From: Paenibacillus sp. FSL H7-0326
GTDB lineage: Bacteria; Bacillota; Bacilli; Paenibacillales; Paenibacillaceae
Reading direction: 5' to 3'
Assembly: GCF_001955535.1 (NCBI RefSeq)
Contig: NZ_MPVN01000007.1
Span: 88,534-152,533 of the forward strand
Length of the DNA stretch: 64,000 nucleotides
The notes under the pieces: model-generated
The model's input: the letters and a program-made list of their open reading frames with translations, nothing else
Told to the model about the DNA's origin: nothing
The model's database searches: none
Part shown: piece by piece, positions 50,920 to 60,146 of the stretch
How the letters are laid out: every line of letters begins with the position of its first letter
Position numbering within the stretch: the first letter of the stretch is position 1
Position numbers and translations under genes: made by a program

Positions 50920-51617
50920 GATTCTTCCTCTAATAAGTCCATTATTTGCATTAAATTTGTTATTGTATATGTGCTCTTTGGTGAACATGATTTAGGCATG
51001 CTTTTCTTAGGGTTAAACCACACACAATCTATTCCGACATTGATCGCTCCTTGAATATCTGATGTCAAACGATCACCTATCATTAGAACTTGTTCTTTGC
51101 GGCTTATATGCATGGCATCAAAAATATAGTAAAAGAAATGGGGATTCGGTTTTTCATAACCAATTTCTTCTGAGATAAAAAGTTGTTCAAAATATGCTTG
51201 TAGCTTGGCATCTTCTAATCTTTTTCTTTGAGTCTTTCCTACACCGTTTGTTCCAATGTATAATTTATAATCTTGCTTACTTAGAGCATTTAATAATTCA
51301 TGTGCATGGGTAACGGCCAAATGACCTTGGTTTAAATGCTCTCGGTACATAGCTTCAACTTTTGCTCCGTTTTCATCTATATGAAATTCCTTCAAAAAAA
51401 GCGAAAACCGCGTTGTCAGCACTTCATCACGAGAAATCAAGCCTTCCTCTAATTGATGCCATAATCCATCATTAATGTACTTATAACATGCAATGGTTTG
51501 TTTGTTATAAGGTAACTCGTACAATGTAATAATTTGTTTCAAAGCCTTCTCTTCTGAATTATGAAAATCAAGTATCGTATCATCTAAGTCAAAAATAATA
51601 TGTTTGTATTTGTTCAT
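50916..51617 (-). CDS. HAD-superfamily nucleotidase/phosphatase (YjjG-like)
   Basis: A 233-residue HAD enzyme. Motif I: IIFDLDDTILDF (nucleophile Asp and acid Asp); motif II: LYIGTNGVGKTQ; motif III lysine in SEEIGYEKPNPHFF; motif IV: VLMIGDRLTSDIQGAINVG. The helical cap after motif I (about 15-90) fits the YjjG/YfnB group that removes phosphate from non-canonical pyrimidine nucleotides. AGAGGTGG precedes the ATG. The downstream YczE-like gene is coupled to it. Confidence 0.92.
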   Translation of the reverse strand: MNKYKHIIFDLDDTILDFHNSEEKALKQIITLYELPYNKQTIACYKYINDGLWHQLEEGLISRDEVLTTRFSLFLKEFHIDENGAKVEAMYREHLNQGHLAVTHAHELLNALSKQDYKLYIGTNGVGKTQRKRLEDAKLQAYFEQLFISEEIGYEKPNPHFFYYIFDAMHISRKEQVLMIGDRLTSDIQGAINVGIDCVWFNPKKSMPKSCSPKSTYTITNLMQIMDLLEEES

Positions 51618-51694
51618 TCCTAACCACCTCTAGGTAGTAATATATCTAAAGTAAAAATATAATAATAGGAGATATCTCATATAGAGGTGATAAA

Positions 51695-52366
51695 ATGGAG
51701 AAAATTAATTTAAAGGATTACGCTGAAAATTTTGTGGATATATATAATGATATTCAAGAAACTTTTCCGAAAACAGCTTTACATCAGGCTTTTGTTTGTA
51801 AGTTTTCTGCTAATGAATATATAGTGCGCTTTGATGAAGATATTCAGTACCTATTTTTATTATTGGATGGGAAGGCAAAAATATATTTAGTACACGAAAA
51901 TGGAAAACGTGCGCTGATTCAGTTTCTAAAGAAAGATGATTTTATTGGTGAATTATCTTTGATTGAGGTTGAAAAGAATTTAAAGGATGTTGTGGCTATA
52001 AATAACTGCACATGCTTAGCGGTTCCATTGGCTTCATCGAAAGAGCATCTGTTAAATGACAATCTTTTCCTCCATAATTTATCAAAATATTTAGGTAATA
52101 AATTACTTAAAAGAACTGATCATTATACAGCTATGCAGGATTATGAATTTAAAAATCGATTGGCCAAATATATTCTAGAAATAGAAAATAATGGATACTT
52201 TCAAGAGAAGCATACCGAAACAGCAGAATACGTGGGGGGAAGCTATCGACATCTATTATACACACTTAACCAATTTCGTGAAGAAGGAATATTAGAAAAA
52301 CAAGGCAGGGAATATTTTATCATTAATAAAGAAAAGTTAGAAAGAATGAGTTCAAAAAAAGATTAA
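51695..52366 (+). CDS. Crp/Fnr-family regulator (YeiL-like)
   Basis: A 223-residue Crp/Fnr-type regulator: cNMP-like beta-roll at about 35-120 (FSANEYIVRFDEDIQYLFLL, DGKAKIYLVHENGKRALIQF, DDFIGELSLIEV), dimer helix, and a C-terminal winged helix (ETAEYVGGSYRHLLYTLNQF then REEGILEKQGREYFI). Cysteines sit in VCKF and NNCTCLAV, but there is no N-terminal Fe-S cluster motif as in Fnr. Divergent from the HAD-YczE pair with a 77-base gap, so it probably controls that pair. A GAGATATCTC palindrome lies at 51669-51678 before its start. Confidence 0.88.
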   Translation: MEKINLKDYAENFVDIYNDIQETFPKTALHQAFVCKFSANEYIVRFDEDIQYLFLLLDGKAKIYLVHENGKRALIQFLKKDDFIGELSLIEVEKNLKDVVAINNCTCLAVPLASSKEHLLNDNLFLHNLSKYLGNKLLKRTDHYTAMQDYEFKNRLAKYILEIENNGYFQEKHTETAEYVGGSYRHLLYTLNQFREEGILEKQGREYFIINKEKLERMSSKKD

Positions 52367-52459
52367 TTTATTATATGTTTGGTGAAAATAACGTATCAGA
52401 TTGGAGTCGTTGATTTAACTCAATTATTGAATTGAAGAATCGTCAGCTTTTATCATAAA

Positions 52460-52479
52460 GGCCCGTCAACCAGCGGGCC
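52460..52479. terminator. Weak hairpin after the Crp gene
   Basis: GGCCCG / CGGGCC with an 8-base loop; only a short T-run on the minus strand, so the terminator role is uncertain. Confidence 0.4.
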
Positions 52480-52515
52480 CATCTAAATTATCTTATATAT
52501 TTGAGTTTCACTAGC

Positions 52516-53007
52516 TTAGCTACAGCATGAAGACACTTTAGCAGCAGGTGTTGTAGAACAGCAGCTCTCCTCAGCTTGATCGGATACATTATTTATACTG
52601 CATACACCCGTCTCTGGTAATTCCAACTCTACTTTTCCGGCTCCTTTGTAATCTCCTGCCAGGTATGCAGCAATGGATCTCACCTGCTCGTAGCCTGTCG
52701 CCATTAGAAAAGTTGGGGCTCGGCCGTAGCTCTTCATGCTTAACATATAAAAGTTCTTTTCCAGATGCTGAAGTTCTTTTTCACCGTGTGGACGAACCGT
52801 TCCACAGCTGTGTACATTAGGATCAATAAGTGGAGCTAGCGTTTCTACACTCTCCGTAGTTTGATCGATATTCAGTCGTAGCTCGCTTAAGAACGAAAAA
52901 TCCCGACGACTTCCTGTGTTCACAACAATTTCATCTATGCTCCCAACTTGCTTTACTCCACCAAGGCTCATGCCGAAAATGTTGATTTTACCATCCACTT
53001 GTTTCAA
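52516..53007 (-). pseudogene. Arsenic-locus flavoprotein, C-terminal fragment
   Basis: A 163-residue frame, MKQVDGKINIFGMSLGGVKQ then NTGSRRDFSFLSELRL, CGTVRPHGEKELQHLEKNFY and MKSYGRAPTFLMATGYEQVR, is the C-terminal half of an FAD/NAD(P)-binding oxidoreductase common in ars gene clusters. It ends in paired cysteines (ESCCSTTPAAKVSSCCS), a possible As(III)-binding tail. The N-terminal FAD domain is absent: just upstream the DNA switches to a MutS2 fragment. It therefore cannot be a functional enzyme. Confidence 0.75.
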
Positions 53008-53672
53008 CTGATGAATACGGAATGGATGTGCTCTAAAATCATTCCTGATAAACTAGCTAATATTTGGTATTCCTCCATTGCTTCTTCAGCTTTTAGACTT
53101 GCAAGTTCTCCACCTAGCTTTGTCACTGTAGTTGGTTCTATAAACACAGTGGAACCTTTAGAAGAAACTTCAATTATTGTACCTGGAACTTGATTTTTGT
53201 AAGAAGCCTTTATAGGAATCGTAAAGCGTTCACCTTTCTTACTAATAAAGAATTCTTGAATATACTCCTTATTTGCACTACTTTTTAAAAATTTATTTAA
53301 TCGATCATTTATTTTTTCCTCAGTAACTTCAATACTATTTCGAATTTTCTTTAATTCTTTACTAGCAGCTGAATCAATACTGCTCCCTTTGATCGTAAAA
53401 TTGATTTCTTCTTCCACATTCTCAAATTCAGTCATTGAATTGGCATATGATGCAAGTACTGGTGCAAAAAACTCTTTTTCCAGACTTTGTATTGAATGAT
53501 CAATATTAGATACACCTAAAAAAGGCACATGCCACCCAGCATCTAAGATTGTTCGTGCTTACGTTGTTTCATTTAAACGCTTTTTGACTACATTTAGATT
53601 TGTACTTGGTTTTAATTTATCTAATAATTGTTTTCCTAATCCACTCACACAATAAGATTTAATTATTAGATT
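53004..53672 (-). pseudogene. MutS2 N-terminal fragment
   Basis: The minus strand reads KSYCVSGLGKQLLDKLKPST and NVVKKRLNETT, then an in-frame TAA, then ARTILDAGWHVPFLGVSNID and on through SSAASKELKKIRNS-like sequence and SKGERFTIPIKASYKNQVPG, GSTVFIEPTTVTKLGGELAS. This is the core/lever region of MutS2, an endonuclease-type MutS homologue acting on recombination or collided ribosomes. It lacks the first residues, carries a nonsense codon and ends at about 53010 before the ATPase domain, at the join to the flavoprotein fragment. Confidence 0.85.
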
Positions 53673-53739
53673 TCAATGACACTGCAACTATAAAATGATA
53701 TAGATTGTTGTTTATTTTCATAGAAATAAAAGTAAACAC

Positions 53740-53770
53740 AAAAAAGCCGCGGGGATACCGCAGCTTTTTA
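53740..53770. terminator. Terminator hairpin
   Basis: AAAAAGCCGCGG / CCGCAGCTTTTT with loop GGATA; T-runs on both strands. Confidence 0.75.
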
Positions 53771-54051
53771 CATTCACAAGACCTGTGTAAATATACATAT
53801 TGAAATAAGCTATATAAATACAGCTATTTCCTTAATATTAGGCGCTTTATAAATGTACTGAAGGTATCTTCATAGGTTATGGAATAGAAACATAACTAGA
53901 TAAAAGGATATTATGAGTAAAATTTCCTTCTGCTATCGTATTTATTCCATTAAATTTTCCTATTTCGTACCTACTGCACTCACCGAAAAAGCACCTCTCA
54001 TTAATTTTATAGTTATTTCATTGAATCTAATGCGATTCCGTCTATACCCGC

Positions 54052-54324
54052 TTAGGATTCCCCGAATCGCTTGGCGTTTCGTGCCCGTGCCCGAGCGATC
54101 TCAACCTCTCGATTGCGAGGTTCGGCTTGAGTCACCAGAGAATCTAGCAGCTGTTGTGCAACGACGGTGAACTCTTGCACCGCTTGGTTAAACGCCGCTT
54201 CGTTTGCTTTGGAAGGACGGTTAAAGCCCGAGAGCTTCCTTACGAATTGCAACGCTGCAGCCTGAATTTCTTCTTCCGTCGCAGGCGGGTCAAAATTGAA
54301 TAAGGTCTTGATATTTCGGCACAT
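54052..54324 (-). CDS. DUF2277 family protein
   Basis: A 90-residue soluble protein beginning MCRNIKTLFNFDPPATEEEI and containing LQFVRKLSGFNRPSKANEAA and, near the end, EVEIARARARNAKRFG. This is a full-length match in pattern to DUF2277, a family found in actinobacteria and other groups; its role is unknown. GC content is higher than that of the flanking DNA, which may reflect transfer. AAGAAAGGGG lies upstream of the ATG. Confidence 0.85.
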   Translation of the reverse strand: MCRNIKTLFNFDPPATEEEIQAAALQFVRKLSGFNRPSKANEAAFNQAVQEFTVVAQQLLDSLVTQAEPRNREVEIARARARNAKRFGES

Positions 54325-54720
54325 GGCATTTTAAACCCCTTTCTTGAAATGAACGCACTTTGTTCTATCCAGCATAACATAGTTTGTTCATTCCTGTAGT
54401 TACTCAACATCTCATATTAAAAAAAGAAGCGGCTGCCAACCGGCAAACTGCCCTTTGCTGTATTGAACTAACGTTTCCCGTCGTATTATGAGGTCAGCCA
54501 GTTTTTACTGGTTGACCACTTTTATTCTGCGGTGTATTTGTCAGTCGCCGGATCGAACGCACCTGCCCGTGGGACCAGATCCCGAGCGCTATAATGTTCA
54601 CACCTACTTGTCATAACCATGTTCGAGGCTGGTTGGGACATCAATCCCGTATCACATGCGATGCTGTGGAGCGACAAGGAGTTCGTTGGGGCTACCCCGG
54701 TTAATTGATTTTGAGGAGTA
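54325..54720. other. Intergenic stretch, no gene
   Basis: Contains a degenerate GGCTGCCAACCGGCAAACTG stretch ending in AACTAACGTTTCCCGT, related to the short repeats at 20870 and 63480, and otherwise nothing recognisable. Confidence 0.4.
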
Positions 54721-54840
54721 CCCTGGCCCGTTAGTTTAATGAATTAAGGTGGGGAGCAGCGATTAGATATATGCCTAATCGGTAATCGGCCCATGTTCTT
54801 GTCCTTTTCGGCAATCGGTACAAGTTCTTGTCCCTCGACA
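54721..54840 (+). repeat. Structured repeat lacking its hairpin half (copy E)
   Basis: Head GGCCCGTTAGTTTAATGAAT, TTAGATATATGCCTAATCGG, CATGTTCTTGTCC and the left arm ATCGGTACAAGTTCTTGTCC, then directly the tail CTCGACA. The right arm and following hairpin are missing, as expected for recombination between the GTTCTTGTCC of the arm and that of the tail. Confidence 0.82.
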
Positions 54841-54969
54841 CGACCAAACTGAGCCGGATCACATTAAGTACCATAATGCATGAAAATGTTCACAATGTTA
54901 TGTGACAACTGACAAGCTGAGAGGTTTAACACGGTTGCTACGTATTAAAAGAAATTATGTTAAGTCCTT

Positions 54970-55203
54970 TTATTGATTATTCGCAGTTTCCTGCCACTTT
55001 TCGTTATGAATTATCTCTGCATTCTCTCCGAAAAACGCATTGGCCGCTTCTTCATCACCTTTGAGGTGATACATAAACGAAGCAGTCACATAGCCATCTG
55101 CATAATACAACATCTGCCCGTGATCTGCATCTTTCCGCCTTGCCATAAACTTCGTTGTGCTGTCCTCGACATCACTCAGCCTTAGGTAAAATATTACCTT
55201 ACA
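54970..55203 (-). pseudogene. Alpha/beta hydrolase, C-terminal remnant
   Basis: The minus strand encodes YLRLSDVEDSTTKFMARRKD, then ADHGQMLYYADGYVTASFMY and HLKGDEEAANAFFGENAEI, ending with a stop at 54970. The H in DADHGQM is the usual catalytic histidine position of dienelactone/PET-hydrolase-type enzymes. The rest of the gene is absent; its upstream end touches the end of the LysR gene. Confidence 0.65.
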
Positions 55204-56080
55204 TTTCTTTTATAATTTCTAAGAATTGACCCACTTCCTTGGATGGATGTAATGGATATATTAAACCATATGGAACTGCGAAATCTAAATCACTAGGGAT
55301 CGTCACCAAGGATGGATGAATATCTGCCCACGCCTCCAACGTTAACATAACTGTATTACTTTCCTCACAGCGATTAAACACATCAAGATCATAGAGACGC
55401 GGAACATCTTTTATTTGTATTTGAGGATGTTCCGTTTTCAGGAAATCACGTAGGTCATGAATGACGGCACTATTCCCACCATTCACTACAGCCAATCTTT
55501 CCCCATACAAATCTTTAACAGAAAGTGTTTTTCTTGAAGCCAGCCTATGTTGCCGAGATACGGCAAAGCAAACGCGGTAACTCCCCAGTTCAAGTACACG
55601 ATAGTAATCTTTCAAATTATCTGTAAGAAATGGCCCCGCAATGATATCGAGTGATTGGCCAATCATGCGGTAAGTGGTTGGGAGTGTATGTGCGTCATCT
55701 TCGAAATGAACGATGTTTATACCGAATTGAGGGTATCGGTCGCTAATCCCATTCCACAAATCAATTAAAACCTTACAGGGATTAAGCATAGAAGTACCCA
55801 CCCGAACAACATGCCGATCGGCCCGTGCAGAGTGATGCATGCGAATAAGAGATTCTTGAAAATACTGCAGCATATATTCCGCATCTTTGATAAAAGCTGT
55901 TCCTGCCTTTGTGAGGCTTACACCGTGGTTGGTACGGATAAGAAGTGGGACTCCGGTTTGCTTTTCCAACAAATTCATTTGTTTCATCACAGCGGTTGAA
56001 GAGATAAAAAGCTTTTCGGCTGCCTTAGAAAAACTTCCGGACTCCGCCACTTGAACAAACGTCTTTAATTGCTCAATCAT
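55199..56080 (-). CDS. LysR-family regulator, divergent from an SDR gene
   Basis: A 293-residue LysR protein: LKTFVQVAESGSFSKAAEKLFISSTAVMKQMNLLE is followed by KQTGVPLLIRTNHGVSLTKAG, the standard DNA-binding start; the remainder is the effector domain. The divergent SDR gene 161 bases away is its likely target, the usual LysR arrangement. The C-terminal end borders the hydrolase remnant. Confidence 0.92.
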   Translation of the reverse strand: MIEQLKTFVQVAESGSFSKAAEKLFISSTAVMKQMNLLEKQTGVPLLIRTNHGVSLTKAGTAFIKDAEYMLQYFQESLIRMHHSARADRHVVRVGTSMLNPCKVLIDLWNGISDRYPQFGINIVHFEDDAHTLPTTYRMIGQSLDIIAGPFLTDNLKDYYRVLELGSYRVCFAVSRQHRLASRKTLSVKDLYGERLAVVNGGNSAVIHDLRDFLKTEHPQIQIKDVPRLYDLDVFNRCEESNTVMLTLEAWADIHPSLVTIPSDLDFAVPYGLIYPLHPSKEVGQFLEIIKEM

Positions 56081-56241
56081 TCAGGCAGGCTCCTCCTTTT
56101 GCATAAACCATAAGTTAATACCATGCTAACTTATTTGAAATTCCGTATCAACCTGCTAAACCGTAACATTATAGAAGAACGAAAGAGAAAACAGAAGCTT
56201 GAAAAATACTACACACAAGAACTGTATTGGAGGATAATACT

Positions 56242-57072
56242 ATGGAAAACAAAGTCTGGTTCATTACAGGAGCCTCTCGCGGATTAGGGCGCATTTGGGC
56301 GGAGGCTGCACTCTCTCGCGGGGATAAGGTCGCCGCGACTGCTCGAACACCAGAAAACATCGCCGAACTTAAGGAACGTTTTGGAGACGCTGTTCTCCCC
56401 CTAGAGCTCGATGTAACAGATTCCCAGCAGGTCGAGCATGTCGTTCAGCAGGCTCATGCGCATTTCGGCAGGCTGGACGTCGTCCTAAACAACGCCGGTT
56501 ACACCCTGGTTGGCACGACTGAAGAGGCTGACGAATCCGACGTCCGCGAACTATTTGACACCAATTACTTTGGTACGCTTCGTGTGATCCAAGCTGCCCT
56601 GCCTCTGCTTCGACTACAGGGCAGCGGGCACATTCTCGGCGTCTCAAGTGCCATGGGGATTGTTGCAGCTCCGCTCATCGGCTTCTATTGCGCGTCCAAA
56701 TGGGCAGTCGAAGCATTGCACGATAGCCTCGCTCAGGAGGTTAAAAGCTTCGGCATTAAGGTCACTTTGCTCGAGCCGGGCGCCTTCGCAACTGACTTTG
56801 GAAGCCCACTGTCCATGAAGACATCACAGGGATTGGAAGTCTACGCTGAACTTCGAAATCAGGTGTCCGTTCGTTTATCGACAGAAGAACGAGGCGATCC
56901 GAATGCGACGGCCGATGCAATTCTTCAAATCATAGACGCCGAGGACCCACCTCTTCGGTTTGCGGTCGGCTCAGGGGTCTTGCCTTTGGTGCGCGGTGTC
57001 TATGCCGATCGTTTAGCCACTTGGGAGACATGGGAGGCTGTTTCGAACGCAGCGTCGATAAGCCACCGTTAG
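56242..57072 (+). CDS. Short-chain dehydrogenase/reductase
   Basis: A 276-residue classical SDR; the ATG at 56242 has GGAGG 8 bases upstream (an in-frame TTG at 56227 overlaps that site). NAD(P) motif VWFITGASRGLGRIWAEAAL, NNAG in VVLNNAGYTLVG, catalytic serine in LGVSSAMGI and Tyr-x-x-x-Lys in FYCASKWAVEAL. C-terminal region FAVGSGVLPLVRGVYADRLA is typical of the ketoreductase group annotated from soil bacteria. Somewhat GC-richer than surroundings. Divergent from a LysR gene; ends at a long hairpin. Confidence 0.92.
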   Translation: MENKVWFITGASRGLGRIWAEAALSRGDKVAATARTPENIAELKERFGDAVLPLELDVTDSQQVEHVVQQAHAHFGRLDVVLNNAGYTLVGTTEEADESDVRELFDTNYFGTLRVIQAALPLLRLQGSGHILGVSSAMGIVAAPLIGFYCASKWAVEALHDSLAQEVKSFGIKVTLLEPGAFATDFGSPLSMKTSQGLEVYAELRNQVSVRLSTEERGDPNATADAILQIIDAEDPPLRFAVGSGVLPLVRGVYADRLATWETWEAVSNAASISHR

Positions 57073-57092
57073 ATTTTGAATTAGCAAAAGGT

Positions 57093-57142
57093 AAAGAGAC
57101 AGGGGGCAGCTGCCGACAAGGCAGTCTGTCCCTTGTTTCTTT
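57093..57142. terminator. Long terminator hairpin after the SDR gene
   Basis: AAAGAGACAGGGGGCAGCTGCC pairs with GGCAGTCTGTCCCTTGTTTC + TTT around loop GACAA; several mismatches but a long stem, with T-rich end on the plus strand. Confidence 0.7.
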
Positions 57143-57465
57143 ACGATACTTCCAAGTGAGCCGATACGTAGACTTCAATTCAACTAAACTCCCTCTATGG
57201 AGAATCACTTTTCTCTTAAATGCTCACGTTTTCTTAGCTTTTGACCAAACTATCTTTTCTAAGATTGGATCTCCACATAGCCCATGGTAGTTAACCCTCC
57301 CACATCTCACAGAGTCTACGCTCTCACATTCCTTCATTCAACCTGTCCATGAGGTGGAGGTCAGATATGCTGCCCGACAGGATCTTCGTCCGTATGTTAG
57401 TTCAGTTCCGACTCATCCGTGCTTCTTGTTATATTGGTTTGGTCATCGTCCTTAAAAACACTTCG
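57143..57465. other. Non-coding flank of an IS110-type element
   Basis: No gene is visible. The stretch lies downstream of the IS110 recombinase remnant and probably contains that element's right end. Confidence 0.35.
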
Positions 57466-58440
57466 TTAAGCTGCTAGTGGTAACTCCTTTAATCGAGGGA
57501 TATCCTGGATCATCTTCCCTTCGCTAAACTCATGTTCCTTCTTCAAAATGCCGAACAGGATCCGTATGAGTTTGTTACATAATGCGATGAGAGATTGCAT
57601 TTTCTTCAACGGATTTATCGGCCGTTTTGTGTAATACTCGTGCAATGCCTTGAAAGCTGCGTTCTTAGCCACCAACGGCAACTCTAAAAAGCAAGGCACG
57701 AAGACGTTTCCTGCCTCGCTTCGTTATCTTAGTTTGACTGTATGAGTACCGGACGAATTAGTTTTTAAACTCAATCCAGCCAGCTTTGTAATTTGCCTAG
57801 GATGTCGGTACTTGCTAATGTCACCTACTTCAGCAAGGAAACCTGCGATGGTGTCTCTTCCAATTCCTTTAATGGCCAGTAACTGTTGCACATGAGGAAT
57901 CTGTATGAGTAACGAATCTAACCTTGCTTCCAGTTCCTCGAGTTGGCTATGAAGCCATTCTTACTGAGTAAGCATGAGCTTAAGTTCCATTTTCGCTAAT
58001 TCTGTGCCTTCTCTTATGCCTACAGATCGGCTTGCTGCTTCCTTCAGATTCTGGATCCGACCTAGACCAAGACCTCGCTTTGTAACTGCTCGTAAATGCT
58101 GCAGTAAGGCTTCATCCGAGACCTCAACAAGCTCATTCGGCATTAAATAAAGACTCAACATTTGAATGGCAGACTTGCATTCCCAATCTTTAAACACCGT
58201 CAAGAACTCTGGGAAGTACCGATCTAACCAGTTATGGACTCGTGCTTGAACCATGCAAAGGTCAGTTGTTAGGATCTCGCGAATCTTCATTGCTTCCCTT
58301 AGTTCGGCATAAATGCCGTGAGGAAAGCTTGGTACGGCGTATCTCCCATCCTTGACCAACTGCGCAATGACTTTCGCATCTTTAACATCGTTTTTCGCAG
58401 GCGAATTGTCATCTAATTCTTTGCTTTTCTTTACGTGCAA
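57466..58440 (-). pseudogene. IS110-family transposase, degenerate copy 2
   Basis: Minus strand: PAKNDVKDAKVIAQLVKDGR and MKIREILTTDLCMVQARVHN (DEDD-domain part), then a stop at 57961, the helix-hairpin-helix serine domain DTIAGFLAEVGDISKYRHPR with QITKLAGLSLKTNSSGTHTV, a further stop near 57725 and the end AAFKALHEYYTKRPINPLKK. The first about 90 residues with the initial catalytic Asp are missing at 58440. It differs in sequence from copy 1, so these are two different elements. Confidence 0.88.
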
Positions 58441-58658
58441 TGGGTTTACAACACCGTATGTATGAAATCAAGCAAAAGCGTGTAGCCACCGCATTATTTC
58501 GTCTTCCAGACGGACAGGAGATGGAGTTCGAGCTTCATTCCACGGCTGTCATCGATAATGACCCCGGATTGCACTGGTGTTTCTTTGTTCCGGTCCCAGG
58601 TTCAGGCACGGAGGAGATATTATTGCATTTACTTAAACAAGACAAGCGGCTCCCATAG
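58440..58658 (+). CDS. Hypothetical 72-residue protein, possibly truncated
   Basis: Reads MGLQHRMYEIKQKRVATALF then RLPDGQEMEFELHSTAVIDN and GSGTEEILLHLLKQDKRLP. The beta-rich middle resembles a short conserved protein, but no ribosome binding site precedes the ATG, and the frame begins at the edge of the IS110 remnant, so the true 5' end may be lost. Family not recognised. Confidence 0.45.
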   Translation: MGLQHRMYEIKQKRVATALFRLPDGQEMEFELHSTAVIDNDPGLHWCFFVPVPGSGTEEILLHLLKQDKRLP

Positions 58659-58754
58659 AAGGTTACCGGGCGTGCCTATTAGACAGGCTTACCGCTCTGG
58701 ATTTGATACATCCGCTTGCATTAATGACATTATATGCTCTCTCCTCCCTTATTT

Positions 58755-60146
58755 TTATGACTTGATGGATCGTGACAGGGGCAAGCGCACTTTGAACTTT
58801 GTTCCGACTCCAGGAGTGCTCTCTACTTCAACCGTTCCTTGGTGCAAATCAACGATTTGTTTCACAATGGATAGACCTAGGCCAGTACCTTCCTTCGGTC
58901 TTGAAGGATCTACACGATAGAACTTATCAAATATATAAGGGAGATCCTCCTCCTCTACGCCAATCCCGGTATCTCTAAATATGACTTCCACGCTCTTGCC
59001 TAATGGAACGATGGAAACATCAATAAGCCCCCCGGGCTTGTTATATTTCACAGCATTGGTCAATAGGTTATCCCATATGTTTTCGAGCAGCTTCTTATCA
59101 CCATATATCGTAGTTGATGGCAAAATATACGATACATCAATGTTTGCTTCCTCAATTCTCCACCAATACTTTCGAATGACTTCTTTTATCTGAAGATCCA
59201 ATTGTAGATCGGTATAAGTCATTGGGTACGACTCTTGATCAAGTGAAGTGACCACTAGGAGTTGATTGGTTAGATTAGACAAACGCTGGGTTTCTTTCTC
59301 AATTATTGCTGCATACTCCATTCGTTCACTATCATCTATTACAGGAGATTTCAAGAGCTGGGCATAGCCTTGAATACTCATGAGAGGAGACTGATAGTCA
59401 TGAGAAACGTTACTTATGAATGTTTTTCTTGCCAGATCATTGTGACGCAGCTTTATTTGCATAAGATGAAAGCTTGAGGCAAGTTGCCCTATCTCATCCT
59501 TTCTAGAAATATGCAAATGATAATTATAATTTTCGACAGCTATTTGCTTCGTCGCTTCTGTTAAATAAGAAATGGACTTTGTCATATGCCTAGCCAGCAA
59601 CAACATACCTAGAACATTGACAACTGCAATAATAAGCAGGAATACAATCAACAACTTGTGAAAATCGGTGGTTACCGTATCATTACTTGCCCTGATATAC
59701 AAACCATATGCAGTTTCACCCTTATGATAAGGAACACCTACCGTGTTCCGCAATTCATTATCAAAATGGCTAAACATACCGTTATTTAAATGACGAACGC
59801 CATGGTAAACTTCTCCACCTTGTACGATCTCTTTTGCAGAGTCAGACAATGAATGACTACTATTAAACGGTTCACCAAAGACATAGGTATCTCCCTCAAA
59901 ATTATCGAGGTGAATCTGGTATCCAAGTAGAGCTACTGAATCTAGATACTCAAATACAGCTTCTGTAGATAATGGTGTATTCTCTAGAAAATCGACGACA
60001 TGATACGCAATTTCAACCAACTGTTCATCTGTATTATGCTTCGTTACATCCGTATAATAAGTATTTACAATAAGAAACCCTATTAACGTACTAATGAATA
60101 ACGTCGTCAAAGCAGCTGTAACAAATTGTTTATACAAGCTATTCAT
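58755..60146 (-). CDS. Sensor histidine kinase (OmpR-system partner)
   Basis: A 463-residue kinase. Membrane helices at about 10-30 and 165-190 enclose an extracellular sensor of about 135 residues. A HAMP linker is followed by the HisKA box (NVSHDYQSPLMSIQGYAQLL, His in SHDYQSP), then N box IWDNLLTNAVKYNKPGG, G1 FRDTGIGVEEEDLPYIFDKF and G2 GTGLGLSIV. Its ATG overlaps the stop of the regulator gene by four bases. The usual SHELRSPL motif is changed to SHDYQSPL, seen in a VanS-like subgroup of Firmicute kinases. Signal unknown. Confidence 0.94.
   Translation of the reverse strand: MNSLYKQFVTAALTTLFISTLIGFLIVNTYYTDVTKHNTDEQLVEIAYHVVDFLENTPLSTEAVFEYLDSVALLGYQIHLDNFEGDTYVFGEPFNSSHSLSDSAKEIVQGGEVYHGVRHLNNGMFSHFDNELRNTVGVPYHKGETAYGLYIRASNDTVTTDFHKLLIVFLLIIAVVNVLGMLLLARHMTKSISYLTEATKQIAVENYNYHLHISRKDEIGQLASSFHLMQIKLRHNDLARKTFISNVSHDYQSPLMSIQGYAQLLKSPVIDDSERMEYAAIIEKETQRLSNLTNQLLVVTSLDQESYPMTYTDLQLDLQIKEVIRKYWWRIEEANIDVSYILPSTTIYGDKKLLENIWDNLLTNAVKYNKPGGLIDVSIVPLGKSVEVIFRDTGIGVEEEDLPYIFDKFYRVDPSRPKEGTGLGLSIVKQIVDLHQGTVEVESTPGVGTKFKVRLPLSRSIKS

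Noticed and set aside
53913..54170. 85-codon plus-strand frame overlapping the DUF2277 gene
   Set aside because: No ribosome binding site; the opposite strand has a full-length family match.
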